From Fistulifera solaris (Eukaryota; Bacillariophyta; Bacillariophyceae; Naviculales; Stauroneidaceae), in NCBI GenBank assembly GCA_030295235.1, contig AP026128.1:868001-932000 (forward strand): a DNA stretch of 64,000 nt. Direction: 5' to 3'. The position numbers and the translations under genes are program-made. Below, piece after piece: positions 1-11,160 of this stretch. Each line of letters begins with the position of its first letter. The stretch's first letter is position 1. The notes beneath the pieces are model-generated. The model searched no databases. It had not been told where the DNA came from and worked only from the letters and a program-made list of their open reading frames with translations.

Positions 1-1319
1 CGGCAATTGGAATTTATAGTGGTCGACCTTCGGAGCGTAATGATCTCGTAAGCGGTGCTGTTGACAGCAAGGTATCAGAGCACATCGCCAATTTTCATGA
101 TGAATTGAGCTTTCTTCTGCTAGAAGGGGTTATCGCCGAGAAAAGTGAAGACGGTGCTCAAGCAAGTGATACGTCACTTGGGGAGGTGTATCGAAAGAAA
201 TTACAAAAACTGCTCAAATCTCCCCTGGCTCGAATTCGTTCCGAGCGCTTTTTGGCCACTTTACCTCCTTCCTTTTTACAGGAAAAGGCGTTAATGCTCG
301 GTCGTGTTGGTCGACACGAAGATGCTCTTCGAATCCTATACCAGGAGCTTGATAGCTTGGAGTTAGCTCTCGAGTACTGCGATGATAGATTTGAGCAGCA
401 GCGAATCCTACGGGATCGCAGGTATCAGCAGCAGCAACAACAGCTCACTAGTGGGATCGATCAGTCGTTCGATATGTCTACTTTGATTTCCGGTGAAGAT
501 AATGCATATCTCCCTCTTGTTCGCGTTGCCTTGGAGTCAAAAGATCAAGAACGAGGAATAAGGGCGGCAATTCAAATCCTGGCTCTTCGTCGCAATGCGA
601 TCGATCGAGCGGCAGCTTTGCGTTTGTTACCATCCGGCATTCCCGTCTCTGCAGTGGCACGCCCGTTCCTCATTCCGGCTTTGGTGGACAGCGAGTCCCA
701 GGAGCGCCGGTTGACAGTGGTCGCTGCCTTGATGCGAGCCAGATATTTGAGATTGAAAGAGGAACTGACGGTTGCGCAATTACGGTCGCAAGCTTCTCTC
801 CAGGCAGTTCCACAGCTTCGAAGTCTCAATCTTGGTGAGCCTCTATATTCGAGCAAGGCAGTACGAGCCCGAACCAATGCAGCGGCGAGCGCAACAATGC
901 CCGATGTCATGATAATCAAGCACTTCTTTCCCCGAAATGTTGTAATTCAAGCGAAAGTGACGAACAATACGGGCGGAGATTCGTCGGACTACCGACTGTC
1001 AACACATGGTCGGGTTGGGCGAACTTTTACCGAGATTGCGTTTGTGGTGGCAGAATCTTCCGAAGAAGCCATTCAACCTCTTTTCATCGTACCAATAAAG
1101 GTTTTACCACAAAAGCTATCAGGGTCGGCTTGGTGTGTATTGGAAGCTGCGCCTGCCCGGATGGATGGAGCAGTGGTACAGCTTACGTGCGAATTACGGT
1201 ACACGGTTCAGTCTGTGGAGAGTGCTGGTCTCATCGGCAGCCCCGGTTCCGGTGTAGCGGGTCGGACCTTTGTCGAAGAACTACAGGACTTGGAAGTACA
1301 TGCAGCTCATTTTTCGTAG
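1..1319 (+). CDS. VPS39/VPS3-type vesicle tethering protein, 3' part only
   Basis: The frame is open from base 3 to the stop ending at 1319, so the gene begins upstream of the window and only its C-terminal ~438 residues are seen. The stretch ALMLGRVGRHEDALRILYQE followed by LELALEYCDD is the signature of the VPS39/TGFBRAP1/VPS3 C-terminal region, an alpha-solenoid repeat in which an organelle-tethering subunit contacts its HOPS or CORVET partners. Known members act on late endosomes and the vacuole with Rab5/Rab7-type GTPases. The tail after about residue 300 is beta-rich and shows no zinc finger. VPS39 and VPS3 cannot be told apart without the N-terminal CNH domain, which lies outside the window. 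No intron is visible in this part. Confidence 0.7.
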   Translation, partial: AIGIYSGRPSERNDLVSGAVDSKVSEHIANFHDELSFLLLEGVIAEKSEDGAQASDTSLGEVYRKKLQKLLKSPLARIRSERFLATLPPSFLQEKALMLGRVGRHEDALRILYQELDSLELALEYCDDRFEQQRILRDRRYQQQQQQLTSGIDQSFDMSTLISGEDNAYLPLVRVALESKDQERGIRAAIQILALRRNAIDRAAALRLLPSGIPVSAVARPFLIPALVDSESQERRLTVVAALMRARYLRLKEELTVAQLRSQASLQAVPQLRSLNLGEPLYSSKAVRARTNAAASATMPDVMIIKHFFPRNVVIQAKVTNNTGGDSSDYRLSTHGRVGRTFTEIAFVVAESSEEAIQPLFIVPIKVLPQKLSGSAWCVLEAAPARMDGAVVQLTCELRYTVQSVESAGLIGSPGSGVAGRTFVEELQDLEVHAAHFS

Positions 1320-1420
1320 ATAGAAAATAGGCTGAAGAGGGTATATATGGAAGCGGTTTATCATATTTTTCCGTTATTATGTTGTGAACGAATGACTAAA
1401 TGTATGAATAAGTAAGAGAC

Positions 1421-1648
1421 CTAAGAGTTCTCCTTCTTGTGTTGCGCCCACTGTGAAGATAGCTTTTTCTTGCGTTCCGCTCGTTCGGCTTGTTTCAGTT
1501 GGTAGTCTTCAGCGCGCTCGATGGCTCGCTGATCACGTTCCTTCTGCCCTGGCTTGGTGGCTGTTTGTGAGGCCAGGCCTTCTTTCGCGTCCTTTAAAAC
1601 GCTTTCGATTTGGTTCTTCGCCGCCATTTGCGATGCCTGATTGCCCAT
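1421..1648 (-). CDS. Small charged helical protein with possible N-myristoylation site
   Basis: A 75-residue protein starting MGNQASQM. Glycine 2 with serine at position 6 fits an N-myristoylation signal, which would tether it to membranes (inference). The rest is strongly charged and predicted helical: residues 38-70 alternate Arg/Glu/Lys/Ala (RAIERAEDYQLKQAERAERK) and end in SSQWAQHKKENS. I do not recognise the family. It converges on the VPS39-like gene with about 100 bp between the two stops. An amphipathic, possibly acylated adaptor is the most that can be said. The composition and clean reading frame support a real gene. Confidence 0.5.
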   Translation of the reverse strand: MGNQASQMAAKNQIESVLKDAKEGLASQTATKPGQKERDQRAIERAEDYQLKQAERAERKKKLSSQWAQHKKENS

Positions 1649-1739
1649 GTTGTGTGATAATTGTCAAGCAGAGCAGAGGTCTACTGGTTTGTTTGAAGAA
1701 GAATGCAATGAAATGCAACGGGCGGAAATGACCCGCAAC

Positions 1740-2776
1740 GAAGGCTCATGACTGAAATCCAGTCATGGCGAAATTCGCTTACACTTTGTCCTATAGTAAT
1801 TACAAAACAGATCGTGAAATTGGTACAACCATCTGTTTGGATCATAGTAAGAACATGAAGGTCAGGACTCGAAGACATTGCCGGCTGATATTGCAATTGC
1901 GCGAAATTTCAAGGTTAGAGAATAACTAGCTTTCGATTTATTATTGTAATGAGACTGTAATCAAACGCGACAAAGACGAAAAATTCGCGCTGCAGGCTGC
2001 ATGCACAAAAGGATTGATGCAGTCTCATGACGAAATCCAGTCGTGAATTGGTGCAACCATCTGTTCGGATCATAGTAAAAACATGAAGGTCAGGACTCAA
2101 AGACATTGCCGGCTGAAATTGCAATTGCGCGAAATTTCAAGGTTAGAGCATAACTAGCTTTCGATTTATTATTTTAATGAGACTATAATCAAACGCGAAA
2201 AGACGAAAAATTCGCGCTGCAGGCTGCATGCACAAAAGGATTGATGCAGTCTCATGACGAAATCCAGTCGTGAATTGGTGCAACCATCTGTTCGGATCAT
2301 AGTAAGAACATGAAGGTCAGGACTCAAAGACATTGCCGGCTGAAATTGCAATTGCGCGAAATTTCAAGGTTAGAGCATAACTAGCTTTCGATTTATTATT
2401 TTAATGAGACTATAATCAAACGCGAAAAGACGAAAAATTCGCGCTGCAGGCTGCATGCACAAAAGGATTGATGCAGTCTCATGACGAGATCCAGTCGTGA
2501 ATTGGTGCAACCATCTGTTCGGATCATAGTAAAAACATGAAGGTCAGGACTCAAAGACATTGCCGGCTGAAATTGCAATTGCGCGAAATTTCAAGGTTAG
2601 AGCATAACTAGCTTTCGATTTATTATTTTAATGAGACTATAATCAAACGCGAAAAGACGAAAAATTCGCGCTGCAGGCTGCATGCACAAAAGGATTGATG
2701 CAGTCTCATGACGAAATCCAGTCGTGAATTGGTGCAACCATCTGTTTGGATCATAGTAAAAACATGAAGGTCAGAG
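1740..2776. repeat. 227-bp tandem repeat array, about 4.5 copies
   Basis: Unit boundaries taken at the shared AAGGTTAGAG fall at 1911, 2139, 2366 and 2593, giving periods of 228, 227 and 227 bp. A diverged partial unit lies before 1911 and a truncated one ends near 2774. Internal units are almost identical, so the array amplified or was homogenised recently. Each unit carries a degenerate form of the GACTG..CAGTC hairpin and CATAGTAA box that is dispersed in other intergenic regions here. The short open frames on the minus strand repeat with the unit and are not genes. Confidence 0.93.
1750..1799 (+). repeat. Dispersed hairpin + CTATAGTAA module (copy at array edge)
   Basis: GACTGAAATCCAGTC (1750-1764) can form a GACTG/CAGTC hairpin. 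It is followed by ACACTTTGTCCTATAGTAA (1781-1799). The same two-part module recurs at about 38.7, 38.9 and 39.15 kb in this orientation, and at 49.25, 49.5 and 53.3 kb in the opposite orientation. Confidence 0.75.
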
Positions 2777-2957
2777 CAGTCATTTTCGTCTGACGGACGA
2801 CGGACGCATTCTTGACTTTATCGTCAATCGTCACACACGCAAAAATGCAAACATCGTCTTCCGGCTTCGGGAGGTTCGGCGTTTCTCATCCTTTTGTTAT
2901 TATTCTTTCATACATTCCTTGTGTTACTAATATCGTCCCGCTACAATACTAAGAAAA

Positions 2958-3703
2958 ATGGCATTAACGAAATGGAGGACTGCAGTCGCTATTCTTTTGT
3001 GCCTGGAACCGGCGGCAGCGTTCGTGACGACGAACGGCGTAGCCAGAAGACCAACGTTTGTCCGAATGGCCGACATTATTTCCCCATTCGATGATTCCGA
3101 CAATAAAAGCGCTTCTACGAAAACAGCCACCGACGATGGTCCTCTCGACTTGACGTGGGAGAATGTAGAACTTGTTTTGGACTCGATGAGATCGTATTTA
3201 ATTCAAGATGGTGGGAATGTTGTGATTAGTGAAATTGACGGACCGGTGGTTCGTTTGGAGCTACAGGTAAGTCGTTTGTGAGCAAATACGTGTCTCTTGT
3301 GCTTTTTGAATTGTATTGATGGATGCATCGCGGTTTTCGTTCGATCTAGGGTGCTTGTGGAACATGTCCTTCATCAACACAAACGATGAAGATGGGATTG
3401 GAGCGCGGTTTGAAGGAACGTATACCAGAAATCCAGGAAGTCGTACAAAAAATGCCAGAAGGACCCGAACTCACGGATGAGCAAATCAATGTCGTGTTGG
3501 ATGGTGTGCGACCCTTTCTTCAGGTGGCGGGAGGAAGCATTGACATTGATCGCATTGAAGGCAAAGACGGACTGCAGCCTGCGATTTTCCTGAACATGCG
3601 AGGTTCCAGTGCTAGTCTGAACTCTGTCAAACTGGAGATTGCGCAACGGTTGCAACGACACTTTATGATGGCTGGATTAAGGATCGAGTGGGTCAAGAGT
3701 TAG
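2958..3703 (+). CDS. NFU: Plastid NFU-type Fe-S cluster scaffold protein
   Basis: Two exons, 2958-3266 and 3350-3703, are separated by an 83-bp GTAAGT...TCTAG intron; splicing rebuilds the NifU motif GACGTCP. The product is 220 residues. A hydrophobic N-terminus ending in AAAF resembles a diatom plastid presequence. The first NifU domain (about residues 45-130) has the cluster-binding CGTC pair of cysteines. The second (about 145-220) keeps the fold but has no cysteines, as in plant chloroplast NFU1-3. These proteins assemble 4Fe-4S or 2Fe-2S clusters and pass them to targets such as photosystem I. Plastid location is inferred from the presequence. Confidence 0.88.
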
Positions 3704-3829
3704 ATAGCAGGTGACAAAAATACTGGACCTATCTTTCTTCTTAGTAAGACAATTGCAAACTACATTCCAAAACGCGTTATGTGTTGTGTTGAATCATTTT
3801 ATTACCTAATAAGGAAGGACGTATGAATT

Positions 3830-6800
3830 TTACCTTACTTTTAGCCTTTTCCAAGCCGGCTGCTCGTCGTCGTACTCCTCCACAGGGTCTTCGTCTTCGT
3901 CATCATCCATGGGTGAAACGCCATTCTCAGCGTCACTCATGTGCTCGTCTTCCGAAAAGGATTTCATATCATCTGGGAGGCTAGTAAGAAGTGCAGTGCC
4001 CTTGGGAACAAAACAAAAATACATTTCGCCGCTGTTTTTATCGTACTGAATTCGGTACGAAGCGTTAGCTGCAATAGCAAAACAGTGCGCCCGTGCACTC
4101 AAAGGATCGACCCTTGGCAGATGGCAATAATCATAGAGATGCAAAATGGCGTCTTCTTTCGCGGTCTCAATTAACGCTGCTGCGCATCGCTCGACAAATT
4201 TCGCCATAGCCGCAACTTGGTGAACCGTATCCGTTGACACCTTTCGAGCTATAGCTTCCAAGTCTTTAGCTTCCATTTTCCACTAACAACTTTGTTTAGT
4301 CCATCCAAAATGCCGGCAAAATCAAGCCGACTCTGAGGTAAGTCCTTGTTCTCATTGCGCCTAAAAGGATTATGGTAAGTCTTTGACGGGTCCACCGGCG
4401 CCGCAGACTTCGTACAGCACTCTCTTGTATCTCTCAGCAACGCGCATAGCAGTAAATATTGTCGCAGAAAAATGTACATGCTTTCCGTGCCAAAAACAAT
4501 TTTGTAGCGATCACTCAACTGCCCTTCCGAAGTCAGCTCTGTGACAATAGTTTCATCGCGAACCATAACGCCATCTCGGCGTACGAAAGGTGTATCTTGT
4601 GACGCCTCTGAAAATAGTATTGCGGCTGGATTGAGAAAGGCAAGTCCGTAGGGCATTTTGACCTTGTATTTCGAAGAAGTATCGCCAGTCGTTTTTACAA
4701 ACGCAACAATAGTTCCTTCACCGTAAATTGTAACAACTCGCTGTCCAGGCGAAACTGCGAACAAAAAGTAAACATTAGAAGCAAACATTTTACAGCGCTT
4801 CGGCTAAGCGTTCGCACTTACATTTCACGACATTCGGGCTTAGTGTCCCACTGAAGCTGTTTCGCAACTCGTCTGCGACCCAAAACGGAGGATAGTCGAA
4901 CCAAGGGACGACAAACTCAGCCCAGATGCGTCCAATTCTTTCACGGTGAAGACTGCTTAGGCTTGAATCTAACTGAATGCGTTTGGTTACTAAGGAAAAT
5001 ACGTCGCGGTGCGAAATGTCCGGCTTAGCTTTGACGGATACGTAAGATTGGAAAAGTAACGCTTGGTTGTCAGAATGCGAAGTAGCATAGTCTGGTAGAA
5101 ATTTGACAACAGTTGGATTTCTGCTTTTGTTCTCACTGCTTCGAGCATGCGAACGGGCACGGATGCAATCATCGCGCAAACGATTGAGAGTCCCTAATCG
5201 TTCCAAGGCCTTGCGTTTGAAATAGCACTGTGTATCAAGAGTCCCCTCGTAATGGGCTGCCGTGGAAGCATTTAACTTCGAGTTCAGATCAGCCTTTGCT
5301 TTCCTCCATTCTGTATCTTTCTGCTTCAGGCGTTGGTAAACAATTGGAAGGACAGCAAGAGGATTCCGCAGCAAGTGCTGTAAGACCTCATCTCCACGAT
5401 CACCATAAAGCCTAGCAATGGCATTGGTGTGTACTGAGTTAAGAGTATGCCGGTTCAATCTATACTGCAGCCGTCCAATCGGTTGACCATCTTTTTCTTC
5501 CTGTTCTTTCAAAGCTTGAACCTCCTCTGCCAGTGGCTCAATCTGACGAAGAGCTTGCGCGTTGCGCTCTATGGCCATGTCAATTTCGTAGCGTTCTTCC
5601 TCGATTTGCATCATCGCTTCCTCGTAAGCATTATGGCGCTCTGCGATACCGTCATACGATTCGATGGAATGAACGTTGCGCTCGCCAGTAGGTTTTCCGA
5701 CGCAAATGACGGTTTCGTTCAGCACTTGTTTCTCCCACTTCGTTTGCCCCGGATGCGAAATGAGCATGCTGTGCGGGTAGTCACTAGGATACGAAAAATA
5801 GGAAGGAGTGTGGTTGTCGCAATTCGACAAATCAAAATCGAAGGTTCGCACGGATCCATACTTTGACTTGTCTTTGAGAGCCGATTGTTGAGCAGCGTAC
5901 TTTCCGCGTCCATTCATTAATTGTTCCAGATCGCGGATTAACTCATTGGCGTCACTCGTAATGGCCGACGACATTCCAGTAGTGGAACTGGTTCCGCTTT
6001 TGGGTGCATGTCCGTACATGAAAAGACTCTTCAAAAGCATGAGTAGCTCATCGCGACTAAGAACGCCTGCTCCGAACAAATGTAAGCACTTCAAGAATTC
6101 CACGTAAGGAGTGTGCCTGCGCGAGCCAGTGGGTTTGTCGGAACGAAGTTCCCGGCGTTCCAGATGTTTCTTTGTTTTTTGCAAAAATGCAGCTTCCGCG
6201 GTGTTCGGTTGTTTCGGAAGCGGGGGAATAGTCACGGGACGGTTGACCTTTGTAGCTGCCTTGGAAGGAGTAAGATCACCTCGTCGCGGCGGGCGGACCG
6301 CGTCGAACGACACGACGCCGAAATGGGCCCCGCGAATAATCATCTGCTCTTGATCTTCGGTGCGCCCTTGAACGGCACCGTACGGTACATGAATGGTCTC
6401 TCGATCGTACTCAGGCTGCTTGGATCGAGAAGGGTTCTGTGCTTGTTTCTGCATACCATGAGCTGTGCTTAAAATAGCTTGCTTCGCCTGTGCCCGCTTT
6501 CGCGCCTCCGCCTCTTTGCCACCTGATCCAATTGTGCCTTGGCCTGACCCTGCACAGCATCCGGCAGAAAGTAGGTAAACTCTTTCAGAAGATCCGGATG
6601 ATCGGCAAATAGTTTAGAGACTTCATCTAGCACTTCCTTGATCCCTCGTTGTTCTTTCTGATACGTGTGCAAAATCTCCAAAAACTTTTTGTAAATCTCC
6701 GGTTCGGTAGCGAACCGTTTCTTGATCGTAGTGACGTAGTTAATGGCATGATCGAATTCCATGGGTTGCTGTGCTTGAGCCGCTGCTGGTGGTTGGGCGG

Positions 6801-7545
6801 CTTTCGATCCACTGGCGGTAGCTCCGTCGTTGGCTGCGGGCGGCTTGGCGTCGCGCGCCGCCACTGGGGCATTTGGTGACTGCTGTGCGGGCGGCACACC
6901 GCTGGTCTGGTTTGGTCGAGTCAATCTCGCTGTGGGTACTTGTCGCTGATCTACTAAAGGTTGTGGCTGTCTCTGTAGCATAGCTTGCGACGGCACGTGT
7001 GACGACATGACCTGCGGCGCTAAATTTGGAGCAAATGCTTCCCCAGCCTGCGGTAGACGAGCCGCGTGAGGAATCTGAAGATGATGCTGACCGTGGGGTT
7101 GACGCAAAGCGGGGGAATGACCATGCGGCGGCTGGTGAAGTTGGGGCTGTCCGTGTGCTAAAAGTGACGGGTGTCCCTGCTGGGGTGGTTGTGAAGGAGG
7201 TTTCTGCGGCATGGCCGGGGGCATTTGCGGAGAATCTCCTTCTCTAAGAATTTGGGCGACGTTTGACCCTGGAGCTCGATAAACAGCCACGGGAGGGCCG
7301 TTTCCGTCACTCGGTAATTCGATTTGGTATCCTTCCGGAAGGAAAGTATTAAAGCCTAACACCAACCTTCTGTTTCCTTTGAACAGATTTGAAACCCTAC
7401 GAATGACTCCAGGCGTGTCAATTTGCTGCGTCTTGAATGTTTTCATGATTTCAAGAAACTCGTTGTAGATATGAGGGCGGTCGCCGAACTCGACTTTGAC
7501 CTGATCGAGGTAAAGAAGGGCATCTTCAACACGAAGTTCCCTCAT
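3830..7545 (-). CDS. SIN3: SIN3 transcriptional corepressor scaffold
   Basis: Read from 7545 downwards, the gene encodes PAH1 (about residues 1-60, ALLYLDQVKVEFG), a Pro/Gln-rich linker, PAH2 (about 265-330, AINYVTTIKKRFA), the histone-deacetylase interaction domain (TPSYFSYPSDYPHSMLISHP region) and a SIN3 C-terminal domain. SIN3 bridges DNA-binding repressors to HDAC complexes in the nucleus. A 67-bp intron (4755-4821, GTAAGT...GCAG) joins VVK to FSPGQRV. Two apparent frameshifts remain, at TTT 6515-6517 and TTTT 4276-4279 (A runs on the coding strand). In each case one extra A restores a continuous, family-like protein, which points to sequencing error. The C-terminus is acidic (DDDEDEDPVEEYDDEQP). 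Confidence 0.9.
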
Positions 7546-8519
7546 CTTTGACGATTGCGATACGTGCTGTCAAAGGGACTCGATTGACTATTTTCTCTCT
7601 GTGACTGAATTATGGAACGAAGGAAGAGAGTAAGAGACTGAAGCGGCAAGAATCTCAAAGCAATGTCAAATGAATGAATGCTTTGCGAGACGAGAGAGAT
7701 TGAAGCAAAGACCGACAACCGTTCGGCCCCATCGGATTTCAACGAAGAAAATGATTACGACCACGCGCGCGCGGTTTTGCGCAACCGAACTCTTTGACGT
7801 CACTGAAAAAAGAGCTAAATTTCTCTCACGATACGATCTTTCGTGAATCAGAAGCTGCCGTCGACTTTGCGAGACCATGAGGATCGACGCAACGAATGGT
7901 TCTTTTGGCGACAATACCAATTGCTTTGGTCCTCCCATGTTATTCCATGAGCTCTCAAAGGTCATGCTGACAAGCGAGCGAAAGAAGAAGGCGACGAAAC
8001 GAGTGTTACGCGACTTCAAACTTCCGTGCTCATTTCTCTCGCCAACAGCGTGCGACACCGTACGAGCTTTACGTAAAGAGCACCGGAAGACACAGAACAA
8101 CAACGATACGAAATTGCCGGCATGCCTTACTTCTCAAGTCCTATTCCTATCAAGAAACACACTCGATAACACAACTTCATCACTCACCTAAAAGACAATT
8201 ACACGGCAGGTTCTCTCGGAACGACGCTGTGTAATGACAACTGCGCGCCATGCCCGATGCCTTTTTTGGTGGGAGGAGTGTCGACGAACAAGAACTCGGA
8301 TCGCGCGAACGCGCGACATTATCATGTCGCCGTGGTGCGCCACTACACTCTATCATACAGTAAATTGAAAATCGTCAACCGTCAACTGCCTCTACTTAAA
8401 GAGGTATAGTAGTGCCGCTCTAAGACATGAACCTCTTCTTCGAAACGAACGACATGCAATTTTTTTGCGCTTCATTACAAAGCTTCATTGCACATAAGAA
8501 CAGCACATTCATTGACATC
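7546..8519. other. Divergent intergenic region between SIN3 and the Jupiter-like gene
   Basis: About 970 bp shared by two divergent genes. It contains a perfect TGACGTCA site and runs of short open frames on both strands with no recognisable protein, so no gene is called. A short inverted GCGCGAACGCGCG stretch lies near 8305. Confidence 0.6.
7795..7802. promoter_or_regulatory. Perfect CRE-type bZIP site
   Basis: TGACGTCA lies about 250 bp upstream of the SIN3 start. In Phaeodactylum, TGACGT elements are known to mediate CO2- and light-dependent control through bZIP factors. Function here is inferred from sequence alone. Confidence 0.4.
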
Positions 8520-8987
8520 ATGGCAAGTAACATTAGTTGCAACGACAATCAAAATTACCTCGTCAAACAGGGACGAACGACAAGCCGAGTGCTGGCCCCG
8601 CCGGAGGTTTCACTTCGCTTTCGTTTGGATGCGAGGCGCCCGCACCGAAGAAAAAAAGAAGGTACGAAGCAGCAGGGTCTGAAAGCGTTTATCAATCACG
8701 CGTTTCTCATCTGTGTATCGAAAGAAGCAGTAGTAGCGCCCAGTGCGGCGGTGCCGGCAACGACAGAAACCGTTGCAGCTCCGGTGGTCAAGGATGAATC
8801 ATCGTCGGTTCCTGCCTCGAACATCCCGGGGCCAAAGGAAACACCTGTGCCACCCAAAGAAGTACCGATATCGAGCAACGCATTTGCCAGTGGAAGTAAT
8901 ATGAATGGCGCCCAGGTGATGACGGGCCGTCCGACTTCGCGAGTTCTCGCTCCACCAGGTGGACACACGACGATCAAACTCTGGTGA
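8520..8987 (+). CDS. Jupiter/HN1 (JPT)-like microtubule-associated protein
   Basis: The protein starts MASNISC and carries two copies of the motif SRVLAPPGG, near its N-terminus and at its C-terminus, as in Jupiter/HN1 proteins with their repeated VLRPPGG boxes. The first box continues as FTSLSFG only if one G is added to the GG at 8603-8604, so a homopolymer frameshift is likely. The region after 8661 (AAG then GTACG) looks like an intron ending near 8724, but I could not fix the boundaries consistently with the frame. The middle is Pro/Ala/Val rich. Family members bind microtubules, and function in diatoms is unknown. Confidence 0.5.
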   Translation: MASNISCNDNQNYLVKQGRTTSRVLAPPEVSLRFRLDARRPHRRKKEGTKQQGLKAFINHAFLICVSKEAVVAPSAAVPATTETVAAPVVKDESSSVPASNIPGPKETPVPPKEVPISSNAFASGSNMNGAQVMTGRPTSRVLAPPGGHTTIKLW

Positions 8988-9219
8988 GAACGCAGCAAAA
9001 TGCCCTGGTAGCTTTGATCGATCAAAGATGGTTCAGCGTAAGTTCTAGAGATACTGGAATACATAAAAATGATGCTATAGATCATTATTTTCACCGAAAC
9101 TTGTCCTGTGATGAGATGATATCATGCGCAAGAAAGGATTTATCTTGAAGTTCAAAGACTGATGAAAGTTCTCCCGGGTACTCGATACAAATGTCTTCTC
9201 CTCCAACCGAAAAACAGCT

Positions 9220-10727
9220 CTACTCCCAATAGTCCGCAATGAACGCAGTAGCATCACCGGATTCAGTTTTATGCATTTCATCAGAACGATTCCCAATCTC
9301 TTCTGAACCTGGTGCACAGTTTACATCGATGTATCTTTTGCGCTTTTCGGAAACAGAATGATCTGGATGATATATAGGCCCACCCCCGCCTGTGCTTTGT
9401 TTGACAGGGACGTCCAACGCTCTGGTGTTACCTTTGCTGGAAGTCGGCGATCGCAGAAACCATCATTCGTCGTGGATAGCACAGCGTTCGTCTCTCCTAC
9501 AGAATCGAGTCCCTGCGAAGCTCGGAGCGCTTCACCCAGATAAGAGCCCTTCAATGCCCGACTGTCATAAGAGGAAGGCGGTGGTTGTGCGCTACGTTGA
9601 AAGCTATGCTTACTGGGAAAAAGATGGGAGCGTCCGTAGTTGTCGGAAGAACCGTGACTATCACGGGCGTCCCGCTTTGGCACACCTTCATGGATCAAGA
9701 GGGGTGTTGGATCCGTAGCATCTAGCTGGAAGGAATCATCTTGTTTCTCGTCATTAATAGGCACGACCGAAGATGGAATACCCGCTGAAGATCTCGATTC
9801 GGAGGGGCGGTACGGCCAGAATATGTTTTCAATCAGAGACCATGCCAGAAACGCGAGAAGAAGACCAGTGATGACTTGAACAATGAATATCAATCTATCG
9901 ATTTCATCCAGTTCACTCTGGACCATATCCTGTAGTATCTGAAGTTGCTTTTCACCAAAGTGTGGATAATTTGGGCTGTTCTCTGGATAGCTGCAAGTCT
10001 CCGTTCGTTTAATTGATGTTGGCTTTACTGATTCCGTCGTAATCGGAGGATTTCGCTCCTGCGCAAAACTGGGGACCGGCTCATCCAATATCACGCTCCC
10101 TGGGTCTGTGCTATTTGCATCAGAAGAAGCAGTACCGGTACCTGTGGCGGTGACATCGTTGTCGTAACTTTCAATCCATAAACTCATTAGAATGCGCTCA
10201 GCTGGCACCAAATCGATGGTGATTGATGCCTCCGTCATGAATATGTTCGAACTGAGACCAGATTTTGCACGGCTGTTCCATTCAAACGACACCGTATCAG
10301 CCGAGACTTCAAAAGGAGAACTTTGCATGATATCTTCGGACATGTAAAGTGTCGAAGTCATCTTTATATCCCAAATGCAGTTCGAAAGACCAAGTTGAAA
10401 TTTCAAAGAATCTCCATGTTCGTATTCTTGCAAAAGAGGGAAAAGAAACATGTTCTCCTGTCCACATGGTAGAATTTCTTCGCGAGGAAATTTGAAAATA
10501 TCCGGTGAATCTTCGGAAAGTAAGATCATATCACAAACGAACGTCGAAGATGTCAGAAGATCTTCCCATGGTGCGTCAAAAGATCTTGCCCCAACGTTCG
10601 TGCTATCTTCGCTTACGATTGCGGAGGCATTAGTTGATGAATATATATTCTGTAGAAAAGCCGCAGAGAAACCTTCGGAGAGACATAGTGTTTTGAGCAG
10701 AAGAATAGAATTTGCGTCGGACATCAT
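9220..10727 (-). CDS. Single-pass membrane protein of unknown function
   Basis: About 500 residues from the ATG at 10727. The N-terminal ~290 residues are soluble-looking and Ser/Asp rich, with scattered cysteines. A clear membrane segment (LIFIVQVITGLLLAFLAWSL) lies near residue 290, followed by FWPYRPSE and a polar tail. The tail stays open to 9220 if one C is added to the CCCCC run at 9383-9387, giving a Gly-rich then basic stretch (GGGPIYHPDHSVSEKRKRY). Without that base it ends at 9321. No family is recognised. There is no convincing signal peptide, so the orientation of the anchor is open. Confidence 0.55.
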
Positions 10728-10787
10728 GATCACTGATTGAGCGTGAACTGAACAACACACCTCGAATTGTCTTGCGGTTTGCTGCAC

Positions 10788-11160
10788 TGCTCTGCACAGG
10801 ATAAGCTATCAGAGAAAACAAAGGCAACGATGGATGGAGACTCGTTCTCCGTTCTATCCTTTGCATCGTTCTACCATTGCCGTCGAAATCAAAAATGGCG
10901 GCATGAAGTTTTTTGCGAGTGGCTTTTTGCTTGGAGAATGAGACATGAGACACCTGCAGAAATGAGGAGAGTAAAAAATAAAGTACGGTTTGACTACCGG
11001 TTCACTGTCTTTATAAAACGATGTGGAGAAGTAGTATACCGGTTTGATGATTCGATTTTACAATAATCCACAATCCCCAAATGCCATCATCGCTATCTTC
11101 GGCATGGAAAGTACGTACCAACAAACTATTATCAACACCAATGTGACTTCAATACGTGAA
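10788..11160. other. Intergenic, no gene seen
   Basis: AT-rich sequence between the membrane protein gene and the satellite array. I see only short open frames without family features. Confidence 0.5.

Noticed and set aside
1915-2578. Repeated minus-strand open frames starting MQFQPAMSLSPDLH
   Set aside because: They recur exactly with the 227-bp tandem unit and shift ends with small repeat differences. No family features, so treated as by-products of the repeat.
7877-8191. 104-residue plus-strand frame between SIN3 and the Jupiter-like gene
   Set aside because: Low-complexity basic sequence with no domain, in a divergent promoter region.
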